NCBI GenBank assembly: GCA_029689965.1
Contig: CP121450.1
Location: 1,922,001-1,986,000 of the forward strand
DNA length: 64,000 nt
From: Curtobacterium flaccumfaciens
GTDB taxonomy: Bacteria; Actinomycetota; Actinomycetes; Actinomycetales; Microbacteriaceae
Direction of reading: 5' to 3'
Under the pieces are notes generated by a model. The model was not told the DNA's origin. It worked only from the letters and a program-made list of their open reading frames with translations, and searched no databases. This document shows, in pieces, positions 56,653-64,000 of the stretch; the stretch's first letter is position 1; every line of letters starts with the position of its first letter. The translations under genes and the position numbers were made by a program.

Positions 56653-57401
56653 GCTGCTTCCTCGTCTCCGACCATCACGGTCATCACGTCGGCCACGGAG
56701 AGTCCGGCTGGGCGCATGTCCGCGATGATCGTGCCGTGGCGGAGGATCACGATGCGGTCGGCCAGCTTCAGGACGTTGGGGATGTCGTGCGACACGAGGA
56801 TCACGCCGAGGCCGTGGTCGGCGGCGACGCGGATCGAGTCGAGCACGATGCCGACCTGCTTCGGGCCGAGGGCGGCCGTCGGCTCGTCGAGCAGGATGAG
56901 GTCCGACGCCCACTTCATGGCGCGGGCGACGGCGAGCACCTGACGCTGCCCGCCCGACAACGACCCGACCGGCAGCCGGACGTCGCGGAGCGTCGAGATG
57001 CCGAGCTTCTCGATCGCGGCCCGGGCTTCGGCGTGCATGCGCTTCCGGTCGAGCCAGGGGCCGCGGCGGAGCTCGTTGCCGAGGAACAGGTTCTCGGTCA
57101 GGGACAGGTGCGGAGCCAGTGCGAGGTCCTGGTAGACGACACCGACGCCGAGGCGCTTCGCATCGGCGAGGCCGGACATCGGCTGCCCGCTGACGCGGAT
57201 CTCGCCCTCGTCGGGGGTGTTCGAGCCGCAGATGATGTTCATCAGGGTCGACTTGCCGGCACCGTTGTCGCCGAGCAGGGCGACGATCTCGCCCGCCTGC
57301 ACGCTGAGGTCGATGTCGCGGAGGGCTCGGACGGCTCCGAAGTTCTTGCCGACGCCGGAGATGCCGAGCACCTCGCGGGGTGCGGTGGGTGCGTCGCTCA
57401 T
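56649..57401 (-). CDS. ABC transporter ATPase, single-domain RbsA-like
   Basis: 250 residues: Walker A LGDNGAGKSTLMN, signature GSLSGGQRQ, Walker B LILLDEPTAALGP, switch LVSHDIP. It has one nucleotide-binding domain, unlike the two of RbsA, so it should work as a homodimer, as in FrcA-type systems. Start and stop overlap its neighbours by four bases. Frame intact. Confidence 0.87.
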   Translation of the reverse strand: MSDAPTAPREVLGISGVGKNFGAVRALRDIDLSVQAGEIVALLGDNGAGKSTLMNIICGSNTPDEGEIRVSGQPMSGLADAKRLGVGVVYQDLALAPHLSLTENLFLGNELRRGPWLDRKRMHAEARAAIEKLGISTLRDVRLPVGSLSGGQRQVLAVARAMKWASDLILLDEPTAALGPKQVGIVLDSIRVAADHGLGVILVSHDIPNVLKLADRIVILRHGTIIADMRPAGLSVADVMTVMVGDEEAA

Positions 57402-58801
57402 GGAGGGGTCCTTCCTGCTGGAGCGTGGTGAGCACGGAGTCGTAGACGTCGAGGAACGCGTCGGCGTCCTCGTGGGTGAAGACGAGCGGCGGACGGACCT
57501 TGAGCACGCGTCCGTCCGAGCCGACCGCCGAGATGAGCACGTTCCTGGCGCGGAGCCCGTTGACGACGCGGCTCGCGAGCGCGCCGGCCGCTGGGCCGGC
57601 CATCTCGACGCCGATGAACAGCCCGGCGCCGCGGACGTCCGCGACGAGCCCTGAGCCGGCGGACCGCTCCGCGATGCCCTGCATCAGCGATGCGCCGAGG
57701 TCGCGGGCGTGCTCGACGAGCCCGCGCTCCTGCACCTCGTCGAGCACCGCGGTGGCCGCGGCGATCGACGCCGGGTTCCCACCGAACGTGTTGAAGTAGC
57801 GGTGGCCCTCGGCGTAGCCGTCGCTGAGCGCCGACCCGAGCACGAGCGTGCCGATCGGGAGTCCGCCGGCGAGCGGCTTGCCGCAGGTCACCATGTCGAC
57901 GTGGCCGTCGGCCTGGAGGCGCGGGTCGGCTCCCACTGGACGCGGCGGCTCGGTCGCGGTGTGGCGTTGGAACCCCCACATCGCGTCGCCGGTCCGGCCG
58001 ACGCCCGGCTGCACCTCGTCCGCGATGACGAGACCGCCGGCGGCGTGCGTCGCGCGGTACGCCGGCACGAGCATCCCCGGCGCACCGGGAAGATGCCGTC
58101 CGTCGACATGATCGAGTCGAGCAGCAGGGCGGCGAGTCCGAAGCCGTGCCGGTCCAGGTCCGCGGCCGCGGCGGTGATCGCGTCGGCGAACAGCTCGCCG
58201 GCGCGGTCGCCGTCCCGGTGCGTGTCCGGCGCCGGGACCGTCCGCACCCAGGGGTGCAGCGGCATCGTCGGCCGTTCTCCGGCGAGAGTCCCGCCAGCAG
58301 CCGGGTCGTGCCGTGGTAGGCGTTCTCGGTCACGATGACGCCCTGGTTGCCGGTCCGCCACTGCGCGATGGTGATCGCGAGGTCGTTCGCCTCGGACCCC
58401 GAGTTCGAGAAGATCACGCGGTCGAGGTGCTCCGGGTGGGTCTGCAGGAACCGTTCGGCGAACGCGACGATGCCGTCCTGCAGGTACCGGGTGTGCGTGT
58501 TCATCCGTGTGAGCTGCTCGTGTACCGCGGTGGCGATGCGCGGGTTCGCGTGGCCGACCGCCGGCACGTTGTTGTACGCGTCGAGGTACTCGGTGCCGTC
58601 GGCGTCCCAGAGCCGCGCGCCGGCACCGCGGACCACGTGGATCGGTCGGGCGTAGAAGAGCGGGTAGATGTCGCCGAGGACCTCGCGACGGCGGGCGAGG
58701 AGGGCCTGGTCGGCCGCCGGCAGGAGCCCGGCGTCGGCGGGGTCGAAGCGGTTCACCATGGCGGTCGCCGCCGGCACCGTGGGGACGTCGATCTGCTGCA
58801 C
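57398..58801 (-). CDS. Class III PLP-dependent aminotransferase/phospho-lyase-like (two frameshifts)
   Basis: About 465 residues: LDAYNNVPAVGHANPRI, FSNSGSEANDLAI, ADEVQPGVGRTGDAMWGF and the PLP lysine in VTCGKPLAGGLPIG. Together with the adjacent APH-type kinase this resembles the AGXT2L/hydroxylysine kinase pair, where a phosphorylated amino alcohol is eliminated to aldehyde, ammonia and phosphate; that role is inferred. A stretch of family A palindrome sequence (GGCCTGGAGGCGCG) is translated as part of the protein (near 57900-57945). Breaks near 58275 and 58080. GTG at 58801. Confidence 0.78.
   Translation of the reverse strand: MQQIDVPTVPAATAMVNRFDPADAGLLPAADQALLARRREVLGDIYPLFYARPIHVVRGAGARLWDADGTEYLDAYNNVPAVGHANPRIATAVHEQLTRMNTHTRYLQDGIVAFAERFLQTHPEHLDRVIFSNSGSEANDLAITIAQWRTGNQGVIVTENAYHGTTRLLAGLSPENGRRCRCTPGCGRSRRRTRTGTATAPASCSPTRSPPRPRTWTGTASDSPPCCSTRSCRRTASSRCAGDARAGVPRDARRRRSRHRGRGAAGRRPDRRRDVGVPTPHRDRAAASSGSRPAPPGRRPRRHGDLRQAARRRTPDRHARARVGAQRRLRRGPPLLQHVRWEPGVDRRGHRGARRGAGARARRARPRPRRIADAGHRGAVRRLRARRGRPRRRAVHRRRDGRPSGRRAREPRRQRAPRQERAHLGGRLGRTRAQGPSAARLHPRGRRRVPRRLRLRAHHAPAGRTPP
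57906..57922. repeat. Family A half-element inside the aminotransferase gene
   Basis: GTCGGCCTGGAGGCGCG equals one arm of the family A palindrome. It is read in frame as part of an insertion between QRHTATEPP and MVTCGKPLAGG, just before the PLP lysine. Confidence 0.55.
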
Positions 58802-58805
58802 GTGG

Positions 58806-59756
58806 TCACGCGCCTTTCGAGGTGAGGTGGACGGGGACCGAGGGCAGCGCCCCGGTTCGGTCGAGGAGTTCGACGGCGGCGCGGTCGTACCGGAGCACGT
58901 AGGCGGCGCGGGCGGGCTCCCGACGGGCGGTGTCGCGGGCGAGCACCACGGCCTGCACGAGTCGGCACGCCGCGAGGGGCAGGACGAGGGCCTGCTCTGC
59001 CGCCGTCAGGTCGAGGGCGGTGGCGATGCGGTCCGTGTAGCGGACGACGAGCGGGTGCGCGAAGTCGCCGAGCGCGATGGCGAGGTAGCAGACGGTGACG
59101 GCGACGTCGAGCACCCGGGGTGCCTCGACGGCGTCGCCGAAGTCGATCACGCCGCTGATCCGTCCGTCGGCGACGAGGACGTTCGACAGGTTCGCGTCGG
59201 CGTGCAGGACTTGCCGGGGCATCGTGGCGAGCGCGGGTCCGAGGTCGCTGCGGTAGGTCGCGACGGCGGCGTGCATGGCGGCGCGGTGCCGGACGTCCGC
59301 GACGCTGTCGACGAGCGGCTCGTGCCGCTCGATCGTCTCGATCGACCAGTCGTTCGCGGTGGGCACGTGGGCAGCCCTGGCGTCGGCGTCGCGCAGCGCC
59401 GTGACGAGGGCGGCCTGGACGTCGGCGAGGTCGTCGACCAGGGATGGCCAGAGGTCGACGTCCTCGAGCGGGACGCCCTCGAGTGCGGTCATCACGAACA
59501 GGTCCCCGGCGTCCGTCGGCGTGACGGCGCTGCAGTCGGACGCGTGCAGCACGCGGGGCACGGGGAGCGAGGGGTCGCTCGCGGCGACGGCCTCGAGCAG
59601 TGCCGCCTGCATCCGGGAGCTGGACGACAGCTTCAGCACGACGGGGCCGCTCGCCGCCGCGACGAGGATGGTGCGGTCGGTCTCGGAGCCGGTGTCGCGG
59701 AGCGCCGTGACGCCGGTGACGCCGCGGGCGGTGAGGTGCGGGAGGAGGTCAGACAC
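58806..59756 (-). CDS. APH-family small-molecule kinase
   Basis: 316 residues of the aminoglycoside/choline/hydroxylysine kinase family: VLKLSSSSRMQAALLEAV, VLHADANLSNVLV with the catalytic Asp and Asn (Brenner motif), and GVIDFGDAVEAPRVLDVA with the metal-binding DFGD. It should phosphorylate an alcohol or amino alcohol. The next gene, four bases downstream, is the likely consumer of the product. GTG at 59756 overlaps the M20 gene by 8 bases. Frame intact. Confidence 0.82.
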   Translation of the reverse strand: MSDLLPHLTARGVTGVTALRDTGSETDRTILVAAASGPVVLKLSSSSRMQAALLEAVAASDPSLPVPRVLHASDCSAVTPTDAGDLFVMTALEGVPLEDVDLWPSLVDDLADVQAALVTALRDADARAAHVPTANDWSIETIERHEPLVDSVADVRHRAAMHAAVATYRSDLGPALATMPRQVLHADANLSNVLVADGRISGVIDFGDAVEAPRVLDVAVTVCYLAIALGDFAHPLVVRYTDRIATALDLTAAEQALVLPLAACRLVQAVVLARDTARREPARAAYVLRYDRAAVELLDRTGALPSVPVHLTSKGA

Positions 59757-61136
59757 GGGCGTCCGCCTCGCTCGCCCGTGCGTCGGCGGTCGTCGGACCG
59801 GCGGCCGCGTCGTCGCCGCAGAGGTCCAGGATCACGAGCGCCATCGCCTCGATGCACGTGCGGTACTCGGCGAGGTCGAGGTACTCGTCCGGCTGGTGGG
59901 CCACGCTCAGCTGGCCTGGCCCGAACGTGATGGTCGGGACGCCCGCCTTGATGGGCAGGCCCATGTCGGTGTGGCACGTGACGCCCTGCACGACCGGGGT
60001 GGTGCCGAGCGCATCGAGAGCGGTCTGCGGTGCGACGACCAGGGGGTGCGTGTCGTCGGTCTCGCCGCAGTCCGCGTCGACGAGCCAGGTCACGACGGGC
60101 GGGTGCTCGGCGAGCCAGGCGTCGTCGCCGGCGAACTCGCGGACCATGTCCTCGATCTGGGCGCGGATCAGCCCGCCGCCACCGTGCTCGTCGAGCTCGG
60201 CGGGAAGGTACTGCACGTCGAAGCGGATCGTGAACGACCCGGCCCAGGACGACGGGTACGTGCCGGCGTCGATCTCGGCGACGTTGAGCTGGCAGGGCAG
60301 CGGCACGTGGCGGTGGTTCTTCTCCGGCAGTTCCCGCCAGCGGGCGTTCAGTGCGTCGACGGCGTCGAGGAGCCGACGGCCGTACGCGATCGCGTCCACG
60401 GCGCCGCCGTCCTGCCAGTCGGGCTGCTCGATCTCGATGTGCCCGCTCTTGCCGGGGATCGTGATCTCGCCCAGACGATGCCGCGGCAGAGGGGCGCGAC
60501 CTGCAGGCTGGTCGGTTCCGGGATGACGATGCCGAGCTCCGGGCGGTACCCGCGGTGCACCAGGGCGAGGGTGCCCATGCCGCCGGTCTCCTCTTCCGTG
60601 ACCGAGGCGAAGGCGACATCGCCGGCGAGCTGCACGCCGCTCGAGCGCACCGCGCGGATCGCCGCGAGCGCAGCAGCCATGCCGCCCTTCATGTCGCAGG
60701 CACCGCGGCCGATGACCCGGCCGTCGCGCACCGTGCTCGTGAACGGGCCGTCGGTCCAGCCGGGGCCACCGGGCACGACGTCGCAGTGGCCGAGGAACAT
60801 CAGCGCAGGGGAGTCCGAGCCGTCCGCGGCGGAGCGGAAGCGTCCGACCAGGTTCGGGCGCCCGGTGAAGTCGCGGTCGGCGAAGTACCCGGGGCCGTCG
60901 GCGTGCACGGCGAGTTCCTCGGCGGAGGGCTCCCACTCGTCGATGCCGGCGCCGAGTTCCTCGAGGTGGCGGCGGAGGAAGGCCTGCACGGCACCTTCGC
61001 CGCTCACGGCTGCCTCGTCGCCGAACCACGGTCCGACGCTCGGGATGTCGATGAGGTCGCGGACGAGATGCACGGCGTCGTCGAACTGGGCGTCGACGAG
61101 GTCGAGCACCTCGCGTTGTTCGGGGGTGTGGGGCAC
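59749..61136 (-). CDS. M20 family deacylase, first gene of the amide operon (one frameshift)
   Basis: About 462 residues: FLGHCDVVPGGPGWTDGPF, IGRGACDMKGGMAA, VTEEETGGMGTL and IPEPTSLQVAPLCRG; ArgE/DapE/ACY1-like with two-zinc ligands and catalytic Glu. It probably releases the free amine from an N-acylated substrate. A break near 60470 separates CRGIVW from GEITIPGKSGH. GTG at 61136 with AGGAG five bases upstream. All downstream genes to 47219 read the same way with few gaps. Confidence 0.82.
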
Positions 61137-61208
61137 CGTGTCTCCTGTCGCTGCGTCGAACGTTCACGAATCATGTTCGAGAAGTGACAAACAGCGCCAG
61201 AAGAATGA

Positions 61209-61235
61209 TCGTGACGTTACTTTCTTCACGATCGC
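61209..61235. promoter_or_regulatory. Inverted repeat upstream of the amide operon
   Basis: GATCGTGA and TCACGATC, perfect eight-base arms 11 bases apart, in an AT-richer gap 73 bases before the first gene. Spacing suits a dimeric regulator; the DeoR protein of the operon is a candidate. Confidence 0.5.
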
Positions 61236-61276
61236 GAAACACCGCGGAAACCGACCGAGACCGATTCCTCAGGCAG

Positions 61277-62735
61277 TCACACCTGGTTCAGAACTCCGAG
61301 CAACGCGTCCAACGCCCGGTCGAGTTCGGGCAGCGTCAGCGCGCCGTAGCCGAGCACGACGCCCGGGGGTGCCGCGCCGGGGACGACCTCGTACTCCTCG
61401 AGCGCGCTGACGAGGACACCAGCCCGCGCCGCACGCGACACCACCGTCCGCGCGGTCGCCGGGCCGGACCACGTGACCACCGCGTGCAGACCGCCGTTCA
61501 GGGCCCGCGCCTCCAGGCCGGCCACACCGCCGAGACGTGCGGCGATCCGCTCCCGCCGATGCGTGTAGTCCCGCCGGACCCGCCCGAGGTGACGCCGCAG
61601 CGCGCCGCTCCGGAGGAGGTGCGCCAATGCGACCTGGACGGGTTCGGCGACGACCGGCCCGCGCGCCACGCGAGCCGCCGCCACCGCGCCCGCCACCGCG
61701 TCCGGCGCCGCTCCGGGCGGGAGCACGACCCAGCTGCAGCGCAGCCGCGGGTCGAGGGTCTTCGAGAACCCGCCGACGTGCAGCACGACCCCGGCGGTGT
61801 CGAGCGCGGCGAGGGCCGGGACCGGCGTGCCGCGGTGCCGGAACTCCGAGTCGTAGTCGTCCTCGACGACGGTCGTCCCGGCGCGGGCCGCCCAGTCGAG
61901 CAGCCGGCGTCGACGCGCGACCGGCATCGCCGAACCGAGCGGGTACTGGTGCGTCGGGGTGACCACCACGGCGTCGACGGGGCCGGCAGCGGCGAGCGCA
62001 TCGACGTCGAGCCCGTCGTCGTCCACCGGCACGCCGATGAGCACCGCCCCGGCGCTCGTCATCGCCCGACGTCCGGAGCGGTAGCCCGGGTCCTCGACCG
62101 CGAGCCGTGGGCGCCGGCCGAGGTGGTTCCGGAGCCCCTCGACGACGAGTGACAGCGCCTCGGAGGTCCCGCCCGTCACGAGCACCCGGTCGACGTCGGG
62201 AGCGAAGCCGCGGTTCAGGCCGAGCTGTGCAGCGATCCCGACGCGGAGTCCAGGGAGGCCGAGCGGGTCCGACAGGCCGTTGCGGAGCGGGGCGTCGGCG
62301 GCCGCGCGCCAGGCGGCGCGCCAGTCCCGTCGGACGATCGCGGTGACGGCGGGGATGCCGGGGCGGCAGTCGAGGAGCCGGTCAGCTGCTGGCTGCAGCC
62401 CCAGCCGCTTGCGTCCGGGTGGAAGGCCGCGCGGGCGTCGGCAGCGGGGCACCGCCCGCGGGCACGCCGCCGTCAGCGGCGCCGCCCGTCGGAACGCCCT
62501 CGGGCACCCGCGCCGCCGTGCCCTGCCGCGTCCGGATCCACCCCTCGCCGTCGAGCTGCTCGTACGCGGCCACCACCGTGCCCCGTGCGACCCCCAGCTC
62601 CGCCGCGAGGGCACGGGTCGAGGGCAGCGCGTCGCCCGGTCGGAGCGTCCCGTCCCGCACCATGGCGCGCACCCGCGCGACCACGCCAGCCGTCTTGCCG
62701 ACGCCACCCGACTGGTCCACTGGAGAACCGCCCAT
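61277..62735 (-). CDS. MocR/PdxR family regulator (one frameshift)
   Basis: A GntR winged helix (VRAMVRDGTLRPGDALPSTR; LAAELGVARGTVVAAYEQL) is joined by a Pro/Gly/Ala-rich linker to a class I aminotransferase-like domain (VLVTGGTSEALSLVVEGL; VEDPGYRSGRRAM; THQYPLGSAMPVARR; VEDDYDSEFRH; GGFSKTLDPRLR with the PLP lysine). Such regulators sense PLP. A missing base near 62400, in the linker, shifts the frame. ATG at 62735 is in the middle of the divergent promoter region. A partner PNPOx-family gene is divergent. Confidence 0.82.
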
Positions 62736-62771
62736 CTGGTCCACGGACCGGACCACCCGCGACCCTAGCGT
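62712..62771 (+). promoter_or_regulatory. Direct repeats and -10 box between mocR and PNPOx-family gene
   Basis: CTGGTCCAC occurs at 62712 and again at 62736, 24 bases apart, the direct-repeat arrangement typical of MocR regulators; an inverted GGACCGGACCAC follows. TAGCGT (62766-62771) could be a -10 box seven bases before the ATG at 62779, implying a leaderless or nearly leaderless mRNA. Confidence 0.6.
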
Positions 62772-62778
62772 TGCCCGC

Positions 62779-63511
62779 ATGCGCACCACGAGCCTCCAGG
62801 CAGAACCGTCGCTCACCGTCCGCCGCCTGCGCGACCGTCAGTCGCACGATCCCGTCGACCTCCACGCGATCCTCGCCGAGGCGATCGTCGCGCACGTCGG
62901 CTTCGTCCGCGGCGGGCACCCGATCGTCCTGCCGTTCCTCTGCGGCGTCGGCGATCTCGGTGCTGGCCCGGTGCTGCTCCTGCACGGCTCCACCGGTGGC
63001 GGACTCTTCCTCGACGCCGGGGCTGACGGCGTGCCGGTGTCCGCGACCGTCACCCACGTCGATGGACTCGTGTTCGCGCGTTCGACCTTCGACAGCTCCG
63101 CGAACTACCGCAGCGCCGTGGTCCTCGGCACCGCGACCGTCGTGCCCGACGAACGCCGGGCCGACGCGCTCCGGCAGGTCGCCGACCACCTGATGCCGGG
63201 CCGTCGCGCGGAGGTCCGCGAGATGACCGCCAAGGAGGTCCGCGCCACCCAGGTCCTCCAGCTCCCGCTCGACCGTGCGAGCGTGAAGATCCGCGCCGCC
63301 GGTGTCGGCGAGGCCCGCGACGACGGCGAGGACCACACCGTGTGGGCGGGTGTCCTGCCCCTCGCCGTGCGCGCCGGGGCGCCGATCGCGGGGACGTCTC
63401 GGGGACGCGCCGGTCGACGGTTCGGTGCGCGCCCTGGCGGCCCGCCTCGACGACGCGGCGCGGGGCCGGGAGGCACGGATCGCCGCCGTCATGCGGCCCA
63501 CGCCCGCCTGA
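62779..63511 (+). CDS. Pyridoxamine 5'-phosphate oxidase-family protein (two frameshifts)
   Basis: About 245 residues: AEAIVAHVGFVRGGHPIVLPF, VLLLHGSTGGGLFLD, DGLVFARSTFDSSANYRSAV, GRRAEVREMTAKEVRATQVL. This is the split-barrel flavin-binding fold; proteins of this kind sit beside MocR genes in many actinobacteria. Role unproven, perhaps FMN- or F420-dependent. The original frame stays open to the window end, but two missing G (near 63391 and 63405, both in GGGGAC contexts) lead to a stop at 63511 after AAVMRPTPA, the likely true end. Confidence 0.75.
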
Positions 63512-63551
63512 CGGACGGCTCCAGGGCGCACCGTGGGCCGTCGAGCGGCCC

Positions 63552-63615
63552 GCCGTCGGATCGGCGCGGGCTGTCATCGGATCGGAGCGGGCCGTCGTCG
63601 GATCGGAGCGGGCTG
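63552..63615. repeat. GTCGTCGGATCGGAGCGGGCT tandem repeat
   Basis: Three copies of a 21-22 bp unit with few changes, in the gap after the PNPOx-family gene and before the gene at 63754. No coding role. The units are not self-complementary. Confidence 0.75.
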
Positions 63616-63753
63616 CGAGGAATCCGCGTTCCTGTGACGAACCGCAGGAACGCGCCGGTGCTGTCCAGCGGAGTTCAGGTTCGTGACCAATACGTTATCT
63701 TCCCGAGTCGCCTCCTCACCCGCTCGGTCGGCTCGTCCGACCCGGAAGGAACC

Positions 63754-64000
63754 ATGGGACGCCACGCACTCCCCGCAGCACCCGACGGCCACGAGTCCGA
63801 GCGCGCCGCCACGACCGCGACCACCGCGCCCGCCGCCGGGGACGACACCGCCGTCGAGCTGCGCCGCCCCCGGGGACGCCGGTCCGCGTTCGGCCCCGCC
63901 GTCGCCCGCTCGACCTTCGTGGAGCACGCCAAGCCGGCCCGGAGCGTGTCGCTCTCCCCGGCACGGCCGGTCGCGTCGACGGCGGTCGCCGGTTCCGCGG
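63754..64000 (+). CDS. Start of an unidentified gene, cut by the window edge
   Basis: ATG at 63754 with AAGGA five bases upstream begins MGRHALPAAPDGHESERAA; 82 codons follow without stop to the edge. The visible part is Ala/Pro/Arg-rich and looks like a disordered cytoplasmic N-terminus, as in some actinobacterial secreted peptidoglycan hydrolases with a delayed signal anchor, but no domain is visible. The AT-richer stretch CCAATACGTTATCTTCC about 60 bases upstream may hold the promoter. Confidence 0.55.
   Translation, partial: MGRHALPAAPDGHESERAATTATTAPAAGDDTAVELRRPRGRRSAFGPAVARSTFVEHAKPARSVSLSPARPVASTAVAGSA

Overview
This is high-GC actinobacterial chromosomal DNA. Gene content and codon use point to the family Microbacteriaceae, and a plant-associated genus such as Curtobacterium is the most likely source (inference; there is no rRNA gene in the window to test it). 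Almost the whole window is coding. A strong technical signal runs through it: about 50 single-base frameshifts break otherwise intact genes, nearly all explained by one missing G or C inside a G/C run. They look like residual homopolymer errors of long-read sequencing, so I annotate each such locus as one gene spanning the frames, not as a pseudogene, unless noted.

Layout. 1-3300: edge of a genomic island, with a SIR2/DUF4020 defence-like gene bounded by a 3' fragment of a tRNA-Pro gene that looks like an attachment site; an OLD-like ATPase/TOPRIM gene follows directly. 4856-19800: ordinary accessory genes: TetR/MarR/GntR regulators, a WxL-type surface protein pair, a VOC protein, a fatty acid desaturase, two ATPase/permease ABC pairs, a quinone oxidoreductase, Arr (rifampin ADP-ribosyltransferase), a RibD-like reductase, and a Ser/Thr kinase with a GAF domain. 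19858-29878: a LacI-controlled sugar locus (CUT1 importer without its own ATPase, a Gfo/Idh-DUF6807 fusion, LacI, a second Gfo/Idh enzyme, a DUF993 enzyme and a TIM-barrel isomerase) with four matching operators. Its substrate is unknown.

30834-40464: a FadR-type GntR regulator, MFS transporter, and enzymes matching D-apionate breakdown: lactonase (ApnL), oxidoisomerase (ApnO), 3-oxo-isoapionate decarboxylase (OiaC), L-erythrulose kinase (LerK, DhaK-DhaL fusion), L-erythrulose-1-P isomerase (LerI) and D-erythrulose-4-P isomerase (DerI), leading to D-erythrose 4-phosphate. Three GGTCAACCGGTT operators tie the divergent units together. Apiose is a branched sugar of plant cell walls, which fits a plant-associated host.

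40621-47161: a GntR/DUF1648 pair, an alpha/beta hydrolase, and a LacI-controlled three-gene operon (amidotransferase-like, TenA-like, M28 peptidase) with no function known to me. 47219-61136: a head-to-tail minus-strand run of eleven genes (M20 peptidase, small-molecule kinase, class III aminotransferase, ABC importer, two amidases, DeoR regulator, second M20 peptidase, AtzF-like amidase), apparently a catabolic route for an amide or N-acyl amine. The window closes with a MocR regulator divergent from a PNPOx-family gene and the start of a further gene running off the right edge.

Two families of intergenic palindromes recur. Family A (core CTGGAGGCGCGGTGCC) sits mainly behind stop codons. Family B (GAGCAG...GCGGTCGG) has two copies.
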